DNA from: Arthrobacter sp. 31Y
GTDB taxonomy: Bacteria; Actinomycetota; Actinomycetes; Actinomycetales; Micrococcaceae
Direction: 5' to 3'
Assembly (NCBI RefSeq): GCF_000526335.1
Contig: NZ_JAFW01000001.1
Span: 1,240,001-1,304,000 of the forward strand
Length of the DNA: 64,000 nucleotides
Of this stretch, positions 27,036-34,457 are shown one piece after another. The notes below the pieces were generated by a model. It searched no databases. It was not told the origin of the DNA and saw nothing but the letters and a program-made list of their open reading frames with translations. The first letter of the stretch is position 1. Every line of letters begins with the position of its first letter. Made by a program: the position numbers and the translations under genes.

Positions 27036-28183
27036 CCGCTGCTACCGCCACAGGCCGTGGTGCTTTCCAGTCCCTCATCATGGTTGCCTCTGGAGCTGTG
27101 ACAGCCATTGTGCCGGCCGCCGTCCAGGGCGTGGCTGCCCGCCTCTTCGCTCTCGACGACCAAGCCCACATAGCACTGTTCCTCAGCATCGGTTCCTTCA
27201 TTGCCGGAGTCCTGGCAGCTGGTCTGCTGGAACCACGCATGGCTGATACCTCGTTGATGGAGAAAACCTACATACCTTTATGGGCAACGGCTTTGGGCGT
27301 GGCAGGCACCCTGGGGATGGTCATTTTCCCGGGCTCCGTTGCAGCCATGGCCGTTGGACTGCCGTGCGCAATGCTGGCGCTCCAAATAGGCCGGATGCAC
27401 GCAGCATTCACGGCTGGATGGAAGATGGAGGCCCTCACTGCCTCCGCGTTGGTGCTGGGGGCGGGCGGTGCACTGGTGCTGGCCGGCCAGAAGTCACCCT
27501 GGGCGGTCTCGGTCCTGGGACTGGCCATGATCGTGGCCATCCTGGTCCGTGCTGTCAAGGCTCCTTACAAGGCTTCCGGTCGACCACGGCTGGCCCCAAC
27601 TGCCTGGATCACGCTGGAGACAGCCATGGTGGCGTTGGTTCCGGTGGGCATCGTGGCCACGGTTTACCTGCTTCAGCGCAATGACGAGGCTGTGGCTCTC
27701 AAGGCGACCATCACAGTCCTGGGAGCCCTCCAACCCATTCTTGGGTACATGCGGACCAGGCTCTTGGGTGCGCATTCCAAGAATCTGGTTCTGGGAATGT
27801 CCGGCCTGAGCGTCGTGGCTATCGCCGCGATTCTGCTCCTTGAAACCCTGGGCGTGTTCACCGCGCTCTTCGGCCCTGCGTGGAGCGTGGTAACCATGGG
27901 CGCGCTGTCCCTGGCATGCCTCTGGAAACTCATCACCATCCCCAGCACGCTGCCCTTCACCTACCTGCGCCGGGCCGGGTTGGTTGGGCAGGTCTTCTGG
28001 ATCCGGGTTGCTTCATCCCTGCTGTACCTGGCAGTAAGCGTGGCGCTCCTGACCCTCAGCGACTCACTGGCTTTGCTTTTCCTGGGCCTCGCTGTGGTGG
28101 AAACAATGACGGGCCTGCTGCTCTACGCAAAATACCGTTCCGTGTCCAAAGCCCAACAGGTCCTGGAACCAAACCCGGCTTAG
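27032..28183 (+). CDS. Wzx-like polysaccharide flippase/membrane protein
   Basis: A 383-residue integral membrane protein with about ten to twelve hydrophobic segments and very few soluble loops. No sharp motif is present, but size, helix pattern and position fit the MATE-like Wzx flippases that turn lipid-linked repeat units to the outer leaflet. It is last in the operon; its ATG overlaps the pyruvyl transferase stop, and its end overlaps the convergent signal peptidase gene by four bases. It is somewhat shorter than typical Wzx (about 420-500), so the function is inferred mainly from context. Confidence 0.65.
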   Translation: MTAATATGRGAFQSLIMVASGAVTAIVPAAVQGVAARLFALDDQAHIALFLSIGSFIAGVLAAGLLEPRMADTSLMEKTYIPLWATALGVAGTLGMVIFPGSVAAMAVGLPCAMLALQIGRMHAAFTAGWKMEALTASALVLGAGGALVLAGQKSPWAVSVLGLAMIVAILVRAVKAPYKASGRPRLAPTAWITLETAMVALVPVGIVATVYLLQRNDEAVALKATITVLGALQPILGYMRTRLLGAHSKNLVLGMSGLSVVAIAAILLLETLGVFTALFGPAWSVVTMGALSLACLWKLITIPSTLPFTYLRRAGLVGQVFWIRVASSLLYLAVSVALLTLSDSLALLFLGLAVVETMTGLLLYAKYRSVSKAQQVLEPNPA

Positions 28184-28890
28184 GGCACACCGGACAGGTT
28201 TGCGCTGCTTCCCCACTTGTTGAATGGATAGATAAACCGGTCAACCTTGCCCACTAAGTCCGACGCCGAAACCGTTCTGACGCAATCCGCTGTGGCCGCA
28301 GGGATCCGGCACCCTGCCACGGAGTCCTCTGAATTGGATCTGTGATCTCCCATGAACAGGTACTCATCTGCGCCAAGGTGCATCGGGAGGAAGCAGCGAG
28401 GTGACTTGACCGCCGTCGTGCAATCAAGCGAGCCGGCCGTAAACGGCAGGTCTTCAAAGAGGTAAGGTTCGTCCAAGGCCGCGCCGTTAAGCGAAACCTT
28501 CCCGTTGATGTCACAACACTCCACGGTGTCTCCGGGCAGCCCGATGACCCGTTTGACCAGATATTCGGTATTGCCGGGTCCAATGCCGGTCACCTCGCCA
28601 AACCATCCGACGGCGGTACGGACAAAACCGCGTTCCGGCGCCTTCCCCCACGTGGCTGGTTTGCGGAACACCACCACGTCCCCCCGTTGGGGTGTTCCCA
28701 GAGCGTATCCAACACGGTTGACCAACACACGGTCCCCAACGTTCAGCGTCTGCTCCATGGAACCGGAGGGGACCTGATAGACCTTCACCAGGAAACCCTG
28801 GATCAAGGCAACAAGGACCAAAGCCATGAGTGCGTGTACCCATGGCGATCGCAGGAGGCGCCGGCGACGTACGGACGCATTCGTTGCCAT
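28180..28890 (-). CDS. lepB: Signal peptidase I
   Basis: A 236-residue type I signal peptidase. After a basic N-terminus and one membrane helix (about 17-35), the catalytic Ser is in QVPSGSMEQTL (Ser44) and the general-base Lys in YLVKRVIGLPGDTVE (Lys113); the later box GDHRSNSEDS is also present. It cleaves exported preproteins on the outer face of the membrane. ATG 28890 was chosen because the upstream gene stops at 28896; the longer frame to 29049 would lie inside that gene. Adjacent secreted or PqqD-linked proteins are possible special substrates, which is inference. Confidence 0.93.
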   Translation of the reverse strand: MATNASVRRRRLLRSPWVHALMALVLVALIQGFLVKVYQVPSGSMEQTLNVGDRVLVNRVGYALGTPQRGDVVVFRKPATWGKAPERGFVRTAVGWFGEVTGIGPGNTEYLVKRVIGLPGDTVECCDINGKVSLNGAALDEPYLFEDLPFTAGSLDCTTAVKSPRCFLPMHLGADEYLFMGDHRSNSEDSVAGCRIPAATADCVRTVSASDLVGKVDRFIYPFNKWGSSANLSGVP

Positions 28891-28895
28891 GGGCG

Positions 28896-30023
28896 TCAAA
28901 CCTGCGGAGCGCCTACGCGGAGCGCCAGGCCAGCCGCCGCAAGGGCCTCCAGAACCCCCAGCACGGCGTGATCCAGTTCCTGGTGGGGTGGGGCACCAAA
29001 CCGGGCCTCCACTTGAGCGGCCAGCGCCGAGAAGTCGAGGCCGTAACACAGACCCCGCCAGACTAAGGGGGCCACCCCATCAATGACCGTTACCATCCGG
29101 CTGGCGTCAAGGATCGCTGTCTGGCCAGCGGCTTCCACGGCATCGAGAACAGGTGCCGGAACGTATCGCGCACCTGACAAGGAGCACTCGGTGCCGGAAC
29201 CGGATTCCTGAGGCAGGACAGCCTCCCATGCTTCAGGTTCTTCCCGGTTGAACAAAGCCTCGACCAACGGCACAAGGTCTGAGGCCTCACCATAGATGAC
29301 TTCCTTGATGGCACCGCAGCGATCGACATGCCTGGCCAGGGTCTGCAAGGGCTGGTCCATCTCGGAAAGATAACTGACCTCCGGGACCAAGGCGGCAAGG
29401 GCAGCACACAGGCCCACGGCAGATATCTGGGGCTTCCCAGTATGGTTCTCCGTGCGGGATACCAGCACCAAGGCCCCCAAATGCAGTGGTCCCTCCGGGA
29501 GTTTTCTCAGTCCCAACGCGGAGGGAGCAATTTGCTCCTTGTACGCCTCCCCTGCACGGATAACGGAGAGGGGCTTCCGGTACGGGTGGATGGCGCCGTT
29601 GGCATCGATACCCACCGTTTCATCGGTGACATAGCCAAGACCGCCGCCCAGGGTCTGCGCCAGCGTGGTTTTTCCGCGTCCGGATGGCCCAATCAGTACC
29701 AGTACCTGCCCAGCGTGATTAGAAACCCCGGCGGCGTGCAGCATCAGCAGCCGTCCACGCTGTGCCTCTATTGCAGCCAGCGTAGTGTGGGTGGACAGTT
29801 CGGCCACGGATCCGGGAAGGCCGCTGCTATCCGGAAAGGGCCACAAGACTTCAATTGCGGATTCTTCACCGGAAATTCCAACCCCGGACCGTGGAACAAC
29901 TGCGTCGCTCCAAGGACTAGTCAGCTTACTGAATAAATCAGGGTCATATCCATGATCAGAATAGTCAAAACGGACACGCACCAGCCCACCCAGGGCATTA
30001 ACCAGAATGTCAGTTGTCCGCAT
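28896..30023 (-). CDS. HprK-like kinase with C-terminal PqqD-like domain
   Basis: A 375-residue cytosolic protein. Residues about 85-230 form an HPr-kinase-like ATPase: MLHAAGV, P-loop IGPSGRGKTTL (111-121), then GYVTDETVGID (130-140) and YRKPLSVIR. Residues about 285-370 (LSGARYVPAPVLDAVEAA, TVIDGVAPLVWRGL) look like a PqqD-type peptide-binding domain. HprK-related kinases with PqqD and nucleotidyltransferase partners are known from HPr-rel systems and from lasso-peptide tailoring, where a peptide serine is phosphorylated. No HPr gene is visible nearby. AAAGGTAGG precedes the ATG. It sits between the Tat-secreted protein gene and signal peptidase on the same strand. Confidence 0.75.
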   Translation of the reverse strand: MRTTDILVNALGGLVRVRFDYSDHGYDPDLFSKLTSPWSDAVVPRSGVGISGEESAIEVLWPFPDSSGLPGSVAELSTHTTLAAIEAQRGRLLMLHAAGVSNHAGQVLVLIGPSGRGKTTLAQTLGGGLGYVTDETVGIDANGAIHPYRKPLSVIRAGEAYKEQIAPSALGLRKLPEGPLHLGALVLVSRTENHTGKPQISAVGLCAALAALVPEVSYLSEMDQPLQTLARHVDRCGAIKEVIYGEASDLVPLVEALFNREEPEAWEAVLPQESGSGTECSLSGARYVPAPVLDAVEAAGQTAILDASRMVTVIDGVAPLVWRGLCYGLDFSALAAQVEARFGAPPHQELDHAVLGVLEALAAAGLALRVGAPQV

Positions 30024-30037
30024 GTTCCTACCTTTAT

Positions 30038-30139
30038 TCAGATGGACGCCATGCCGAAAGGGGCACCCCTCTGCCAGTCCGTATCAAACACTAATTCAGG
30101 GATCCAGACATGCGAAAACGCGCCGACCACAAGGACCAA
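30038..30139 (-). CDS. Possible small ORF just upstream of the HprK-like kinase
   Basis: A 33-codon frame, TTG 30139 with GGAAG four bases before it, ends 14 bases ahead of the kinase start. It encodes a hydrophobic N-terminus, then IPELVFDTDWQRG and a C-terminus GMASI with Ser next to last. Position and size would suit a peptide substrate of the kinase/PqqD pair, but the frame overlaps a putative terminator and could be chance. Confidence 0.2.
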   Translation of the reverse strand: MVLVVGAFSHVWIPELVFDTDWQRGAPFGMASI

Positions 30140-30144
30140 CGCGC
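30115..30144 (-). terminator. Hairpin with T run after the Tat-secreted protein gene
   Basis: On the minus strand GCGCGTTGGTC can pair, with several G-U pairs, to GGTCGGCGCGT around a five-base loop, followed by TTT. It begins about 27 bases after the stop at 30171. Confidence 0.4.
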
Positions 30145-30170
30145 TTCCGCTGAATACTGAACAGTAAAAA

Positions 30171-30815
30171 CTAAAGAATGCCTGCACCTACGGGTACCGA
30201 AATGCTGGTGTTAGCCGTCAGGGTGCGGCCCCCGATAACCACCGTGATGGTCACAGCAAAGCTGGACAATGCGCTGATTGTCACACCGGTGCTTGTACCG
30301 GCAAGACCGAAAACGATCGGCAGATTCAGGCTGCCGTTGCTTGCAACGGAGACAGGGACGTTGGTGCCGGTCCACGTCGTGGCCGGGAAGCCGTACTGGC
30401 CGATGATCGGGGCGCTCTGGTAGATCGCCGTGCGCTCACCCGACGTTGTGGGTACTCCGTTGAAGGAGTACACGCCGAAGCCGCGCGCACGTCCGACGGG
30501 AAGGTTGATACCGGCCGGACGAGCAACGGAGACCGTCACTGTAGCGTTCTCGGACACGGCGCCAGGACCGTTGGTGAGGGTCACAGTGGTGGGCACAGTG
30601 ACCAGCGCCTGTGCAGTAAGGACGCCACCACCGTCAAGGAGATTCAGGGAAAGGAGCGCGGTCTGCGAAGCCGTGAAGGCGAGGCCCAAGGTGTTGACTG
30701 AGGCAACAGCTGCAGGTGCAGCTACAGCGGCCGCAATCACGGGCACGGACCATGCGGCACCCTTGACCACCGCGCGGCGGGAGTGCGGCCTGGAAACGTT
30801 AATTTCGTCGCTCAT
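30171..30815 (-). CDS. Tat-exported surface protein of unknown function
   Basis: A 214-residue protein with a twin-arginine type signal: SRRAVVKGAAWSVPVIAAAV (12-31) and a probable cleavage after AAVAS. The mature part is Ser/Thr/Val/Gly-rich beta sequence with no Cys, resembling a secreted Ig-like or adhesin-type fold; no catalytic motif is seen. ATG 30815 is chosen because the frame from 30845 adds a poor N-terminus. Such proteins are frequent in Arthrobacter, and this one lies directly upstream of the HprK/PqqD kinase and signal peptidase genes on the same strand. Whether the kinase module acts on it is unknown. Confidence 0.75.
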   Translation of the reverse strand: MSDEINVSRPHSRRAVVKGAAWSVPVIAAAVAAPAAVASVNTLGLAFTASQTALLSLNLLDGGGVLTAQALVTVPTTVTLTNGPGAVSENATVTVSVARPAGINLPVGRARGFGVYSFNGVPTTSGERTAIYQSAPIIGQYGFPATTWTGTNVPVSVASNGSLNLPIVFGLAGTSTGVTISALSSFAVTITVVIGGRTLTANTSISVPVGAGIL

Positions 30816-31007
30816 GTTCTTCTTTCGACTCGGGTTGAATGCCATCGGTTGGAATCCAGCACATGCCGAGTTCCCCCATCAGGCTTAGACACTACCCATG
30901 CATTTTGGAGCAAAAGTCCAGATCAGGCCCTGCACGCCTAGTTTGTCGCTGAATGATTCAAGGTCTGCACGATTTGACCGCTTCCCAACAGAACAGCGCA
31001 ACATTCA

Positions 31008-31881
31008 CTACTTGGCGCGTTGCTCACGGAGGTCCTTGGGACCACATCCATACAACTCGTCCAAGGCCCTGCGGAGCGCCGCGGTAGTCCCAAATCCTGT
31101 CTGCTCCGCGATCTGTTGCACGCTCAGAACGTCGTATCGGGCGTCCGTAAGGAGGTTTTTTGGCGAGTCGCCCGCGCTGCCTGCGAATTTCAGCGGCGAT
31201 GGAGTTTCCCACCTCAGCGAAGGCCGCCTGGACCCGTCGCAAGGAAGACTTCACGGCCCTGGCTACAGCCTCAGGATTCAGCTCCCTGTCAGCGCAGCGC
31301 TGGGCAATCACTGCCATTGCCTCATCCCGCAAAACGGAGGTCAGGGTATTGGAATTCCATGAGATCCCGCAATGGTCCAGCAGGAGGCTCCCCGTCAGCT
31401 CCAGAAGAATCTGCTCGGTGGCATAGGACTCGATCGCGGAACCTTCACGGGTAGGCTGACCAATGATGGCAGCCACAAAAGCAACCGCTGCAGAATCCAA
31501 CCGGGAGGGAACCAGGCTCACCGTCAGGCTGTCCAGAGCATGGGGAACAAACGTCTCCGCCGTGGCCCTCTGGATGCGGATTCGGAGGGCCGTGCCATTG
31601 CCGGCGAAAGGCATGGGCAGGCATTGCCCACCAGGGACCACCACCACAGCTTCTGCGGCCGGAACCAGCGCACCGGACGGATCACGAAGAAAGCCTGAGT
31701 TCACAAAATAAATGTCCACGCTCTCCCGTGGACCCACGGCATCCAAAACCGCCAACTCACCGGTAAGCCTGCTCAATGAAACCGCACCTATTATGCAGTC
31801 TGTTTGTTCCTCCACCATGGCCGAAACGTTTGGTGAATTATCTTCGATCGACCTGAGATGGTCAGTGTCCTGCATTGTCAT
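31008..31881 (-). pseudogene. AraC-family regulator interrupted by a one-base frameshift
   Basis: An N-terminal ligand-binding-like domain (about 20-160) leads into the first AraC helix-turn-helix (EAVARAVKSSLRRVQAAFAE). At plus 31156-31161 a run of six A on the minus strand shifts the frame. The frame as written ends at 31024 with nonsense, whereas skipping one A continues NLLTDARYDVLSVQQIAEQ, TGFGTTAALRRALDELYG and ends at TAG 31008-31010. That is a textbook second helix-turn-helix, so the gene is either freshly inactivated, slippage-decoded or a sequencing error. ATG 31881 follows GGGGGGA. It diverges from the BY-kinase gene and may control it. Confidence 0.8.
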
Positions 31882-31944
31882 ATTTCCCCCCATCCCACCT
31901 CACGGTGGGTAGCCCCTTTAGAACAGCACGTTACGATATAAAGG

Positions 31945-31970
31945 ACGCAGTGCAACAGCTGCGTTCTTTT
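31945..31970 (+). promoter_or_regulatory. Possible attenuator hairpin in the BY-kinase leader
   Basis: ACGCAG (31945-31950) pairs with CTGCGT (31959-31964), immediately followed by TCTTTT, 36 bases before the BY-kinase start. A TACGAT box at 31932-31937 could be a -10 element. A terminator this close after a promoter would act as an attenuator. Confidence 0.35.
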
Positions 31971-32006
31971 GTGTCGACGCAACACAGCAGCAGGGGGACA
32001 ATTTTC

Positions 32007-33539
32007 ATGGAGCTTACGGACTATTGGAAAGTCCTCCGCGCGCATTGGGTTTCGGTCATCGTCATAACCCTGGTGGGCGGCTTAGCTGCCTTCGGCTGGA
32101 CGCTGACGCAAACCAAGGTTTACAGCGCCGATGCCTCCGGCATCATCTCCGTGGGTGTCAACAAGGACCTGGGTACGGCCATGGCCGGCGAAAGCTACTC
32201 CAAGTCCCGGGCCAAGTCCTACCTTGATGTTGCGAAATCGCGTTCTGTGGCTGAGACCGTCATGGATGACCTTAAGCTCCAGGGCACCACCCCTGAGCAA
32301 TTGATCTCGCGGATATCCGCGCAGAACCCGCAGGACACCGCCACATTGAAATTCACCGCGCAGGCCAGCACCCCGGAGTCCGCGCGGGACCTGGCCGAGG
32401 CATGGGTGCGGGCAGTGGGCCAACAGGTCGACCAGCTCGAAAGAGGGGGCGCCAAAGCAGGCGAGACGTCGATTGTCAGCTTCGTTTCCCTCGACGCGGC
32501 CCAGCTGCCAACGTCCCCGACGTCCCCCAACACCAGGCTTGCTCTGATGATCGGCATCGTGGCCGGGTTGCTGGTTGCGATCGGCTACGCACTCCTCCGA
32601 AACATCTTCGACCGCCGCGTCCGCTCCGCAGCCCAACTCGAGTCCGAGACCGGCGTGGCCGTAATCGGCACCGTGCCATTCCACACCAACTTCGACGGCG
32701 TCAATCGCCTGGTGCTTTCGCGCGGCGGTAACGATCTTGAGAACAAGAACCACCAGGACTACGCCGTAGCGGAAGCCATCCGTGAACTCAGGACCAACCT
32801 CCAGTTCATGGACGTTGATGCCCCTCCTCGCATCATTGTGGTCACCTCCGCGCTCCCCGGCGAAGGCAAGACCACGGTGGTAGCCAACCTGGCCCAGACC
32901 ATTGCGGCGTCCGGGCAAAGGGTTGTTGTGGTGGATGGAGATCTCCGCAGGCCCACCGTGGCCAAGACGTTTGGCCTGCTGACCAACGTGGGCCTTACAG
33001 ACGTCCTTATTGGCAGGGCCACCCTCAACGATGTCCTCCAGCCGTGGGGTGAGAGTGGTGATTTGTTCGTCCTGGGTGCAGGCTCGGTACCTCCGAACCC
33101 CAGCGAGCTCTTGGGATCCAACGCCATGCATTCCATGCTGGAAGACATCGCCAAGCATGCAATCGTGCTGGTGGACGCGCCTCCGCTGCTTCCTGTGACG
33201 GATGCCGCCATTTTGACGGCACGCACGGACGGCGCGCTGGTGGTCAGCCGCGCCGGCAAAACCACCTACGACCAGCTGAAGCGGGCCTTGCAAAACCTCG
33301 AACGCGTCCGGGGCCGCCCGTTGGGCTTGATCATCAATGGGGTGTCCCGCAAGTCCACCAAGGGCGAGGACTACGGCTACCAGTACTACACGTACTACAA
33401 CCGGAAAGACTCGGGCGAGGAAAGCGCACGCGCAACCCACGTTCCTGTGGACGAATCCAAGCCGGTGGAGGCCACGGCATTGGAGCCGCTGGGCGAGCAA
33501 CGCCGCGGCCGCCGTCGCGAACGTACCCACGCGCTGTGA
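32007..33539 (+). CDS. Polysaccharide co-polymerase / bacterial tyrosine kinase (BY-kinase)
   Basis: A 510-residue membrane protein. Residues 1-40 and about 175-195 are membrane helices flanking a Wzz-type extracellular domain. The cytoplasmic kinase follows, with Walker A ALPGEGKTTV, Walker A' VVVDGDLRRP and Walker B IVLVDAPPLL. A tyrosine cluster (YGYQYYTYYNRK) near the C-terminus is the usual autophosphorylation site. Such proteins control chain length and assembly in Wzx/Wzy-dependent polysaccharide export. ATG 32007 has GGGGGA eight bases upstream; the longer frame to 31875 runs into the regulator. The cognate phosphatase gene overlaps its stop. Confidence 0.93.
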   Translation: MELTDYWKVLRAHWVSVIVITLVGGLAAFGWTLTQTKVYSADASGIISVGVNKDLGTAMAGESYSKSRAKSYLDVAKSRSVAETVMDDLKLQGTTPEQLISRISAQNPQDTATLKFTAQASTPESARDLAEAWVRAVGQQVDQLERGGAKAGETSIVSFVSLDAAQLPTSPTSPNTRLALMIGIVAGLLVAIGYALLRNIFDRRVRSAAQLESETGVAVIGTVPFHTNFDGVNRLVLSRGGNDLENKNHQDYAVAEAIRELRTNLQFMDVDAPPRIIVVTSALPGEGKTTVVANLAQTIAASGQRVVVVDGDLRRPTVAKTFGLLTNVGLTDVLIGRATLNDVLQPWGESGDLFVLGAGSVPPNPSELLGSNAMHSMLEDIAKHAIVLVDAPPLLPVTDAAILTARTDGALVVSRAGKTTYDQLKRALQNLERVRGRPLGLIINGVSRKSTKGEDYGYQYYTYYNRKDSGEESARATHVPVDESKPVEATALEPLGEQRRGRRRERTHAL

Positions 33540-34168
33540 CGTCGCTGAGCCTCAGAGGCGAGCAGGCGCCGTCGCCCATCCTGACCGTGTGCACCGGCAA
33601 CATTTGCCGGTCCCCGCTGGCAGAACAAATCATCCGACACCGTTTGCAGCAGTCCGATGTGGACGGTTTTACGGTTGCCAGCGCAGGCCTGCACGCTGCT
33701 GTCAACGCCCCCATGGAGCCACTCCCGGCCATGCTGTCCCAGGAACTGGGCGGCGACCCCGCAGGTTCCCACGGCAAGCAGATAACCCAAGAAGCAGTGG
33801 ACTCAGCCCAGCTGGTGTTGACCATGACGTTGAAGCAGCGGGACGAGCTGGTCAAGAAGTTTCCCGGTGCCGCCCAACGGACGTTCACCATGGCCGAATT
33901 CGCCCGGGCGGGTCAGAGCCTCCCAGTGGTTGAGGCTGCAGCAGTGACCGCAGTAACCAGCTGGGCTGCCGTCACAGGAACAGCAACGGGCAGTCCTGTG
34001 GCCGAGCTTGTCCGGCGCACGGCCGCAGTCCGCTCAGCTGCAGGGTTGACGTCCACGGACGACATTCCGGACCCCATCAACGCCAACGAGTCCGTTCACC
34101 GTGACGTGGCCCGGCAGATCGATGGCTACTGCCGGGACGTCGTGTCCGTTTTGAGCCACCACCTCTAG
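33536..34168 (+). CDS. Low-molecular-weight protein tyrosine phosphatase
   Basis: A 210-residue phosphatase starting at GTG 33536, inside the BY-kinase stop (GTGA). The catalytic loop is VCTGNICRSP with Cys19 and Arg25, and the general acid is in DDIPDPINAN. It should dephosphorylate the tyrosine cluster of the kinase encoded upstream and so cycle polysaccharide assembly. It is longer than the usual 150-160 residues because of an Ala/Thr/Val-rich insertion at about 115-165. A long hairpin follows at 34184. Confidence 0.92.
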   Translation: MTSLSLRGEQAPSPILTVCTGNICRSPLAEQIIRHRLQQSDVDGFTVASAGLHAAVNAPMEPLPAMLSQELGGDPAGSHGKQITQEAVDSAQLVLTMTLKQRDELVKKFPGAAQRTFTMAEFARAGQSLPVVEAAAVTAVTSWAAVTGTATGSPVAELVRRTAAVRSAAGLTSTDDIPDPINANESVHRDVARQIDGYCRDVVSVLSHHL

Positions 34169-34183
34169 GGGCGCGGCGGTTAG

Positions 34184-34237
34184 ACCGCGGGGCCGGACAA
34201 CTGTATTTGGGTACCGTGTCCGGCCCCGGCCCGCGGT
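34184..34237. terminator. Long GC-rich hairpin after the phosphatase gene
   Basis: ACCGCGG plus GGCCGGACA (34184-34199) pairs with TGTCCGGCC plus CCGCGGT (34217-34237) with a small bulge. No T run follows, as is common in high-GC actinobacteria. It lies 16 bases after the stop codon. Confidence 0.55.
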
Positions 34238-34457
34238 TCGTACAACCGCCAACTATTGGGGGTTTATTGGAGGTCGTTCGTGAGCCGCTGTGATTAGTAA
34301 AGCCCCTTGGCGCTGCCTGGGCACGAGTAGTCGGTACTCGTCTTTCAGCCTGATCCGAGAGCTGGCTACTTACTGTGGGAGCCCATTTTCCTTGAAATCC
34401 AGCGGTTGAAACTCAATGCGGATGGATACAACCCCCGGGACAGTTCGGCTGAAACTA
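34238..34457. other. Gene-free spacer between the polysaccharide and potassium regions
   Basis: About 220 bases with no credible reading frame. A short hairpin ACGAGTA/TACTCGT followed by CTTT (34323-34344) could be a second terminator for plus-strand transcription. The minus-strand channel gene ends at 34458. Nothing else was recognised. Confidence 0.4.

Noticed and set aside
32082..33530. 482-codon minus-strand frame
   Set aside because: It is antisense to the BY-kinase gene, where Walker motifs and the tyrosine cluster are clear.
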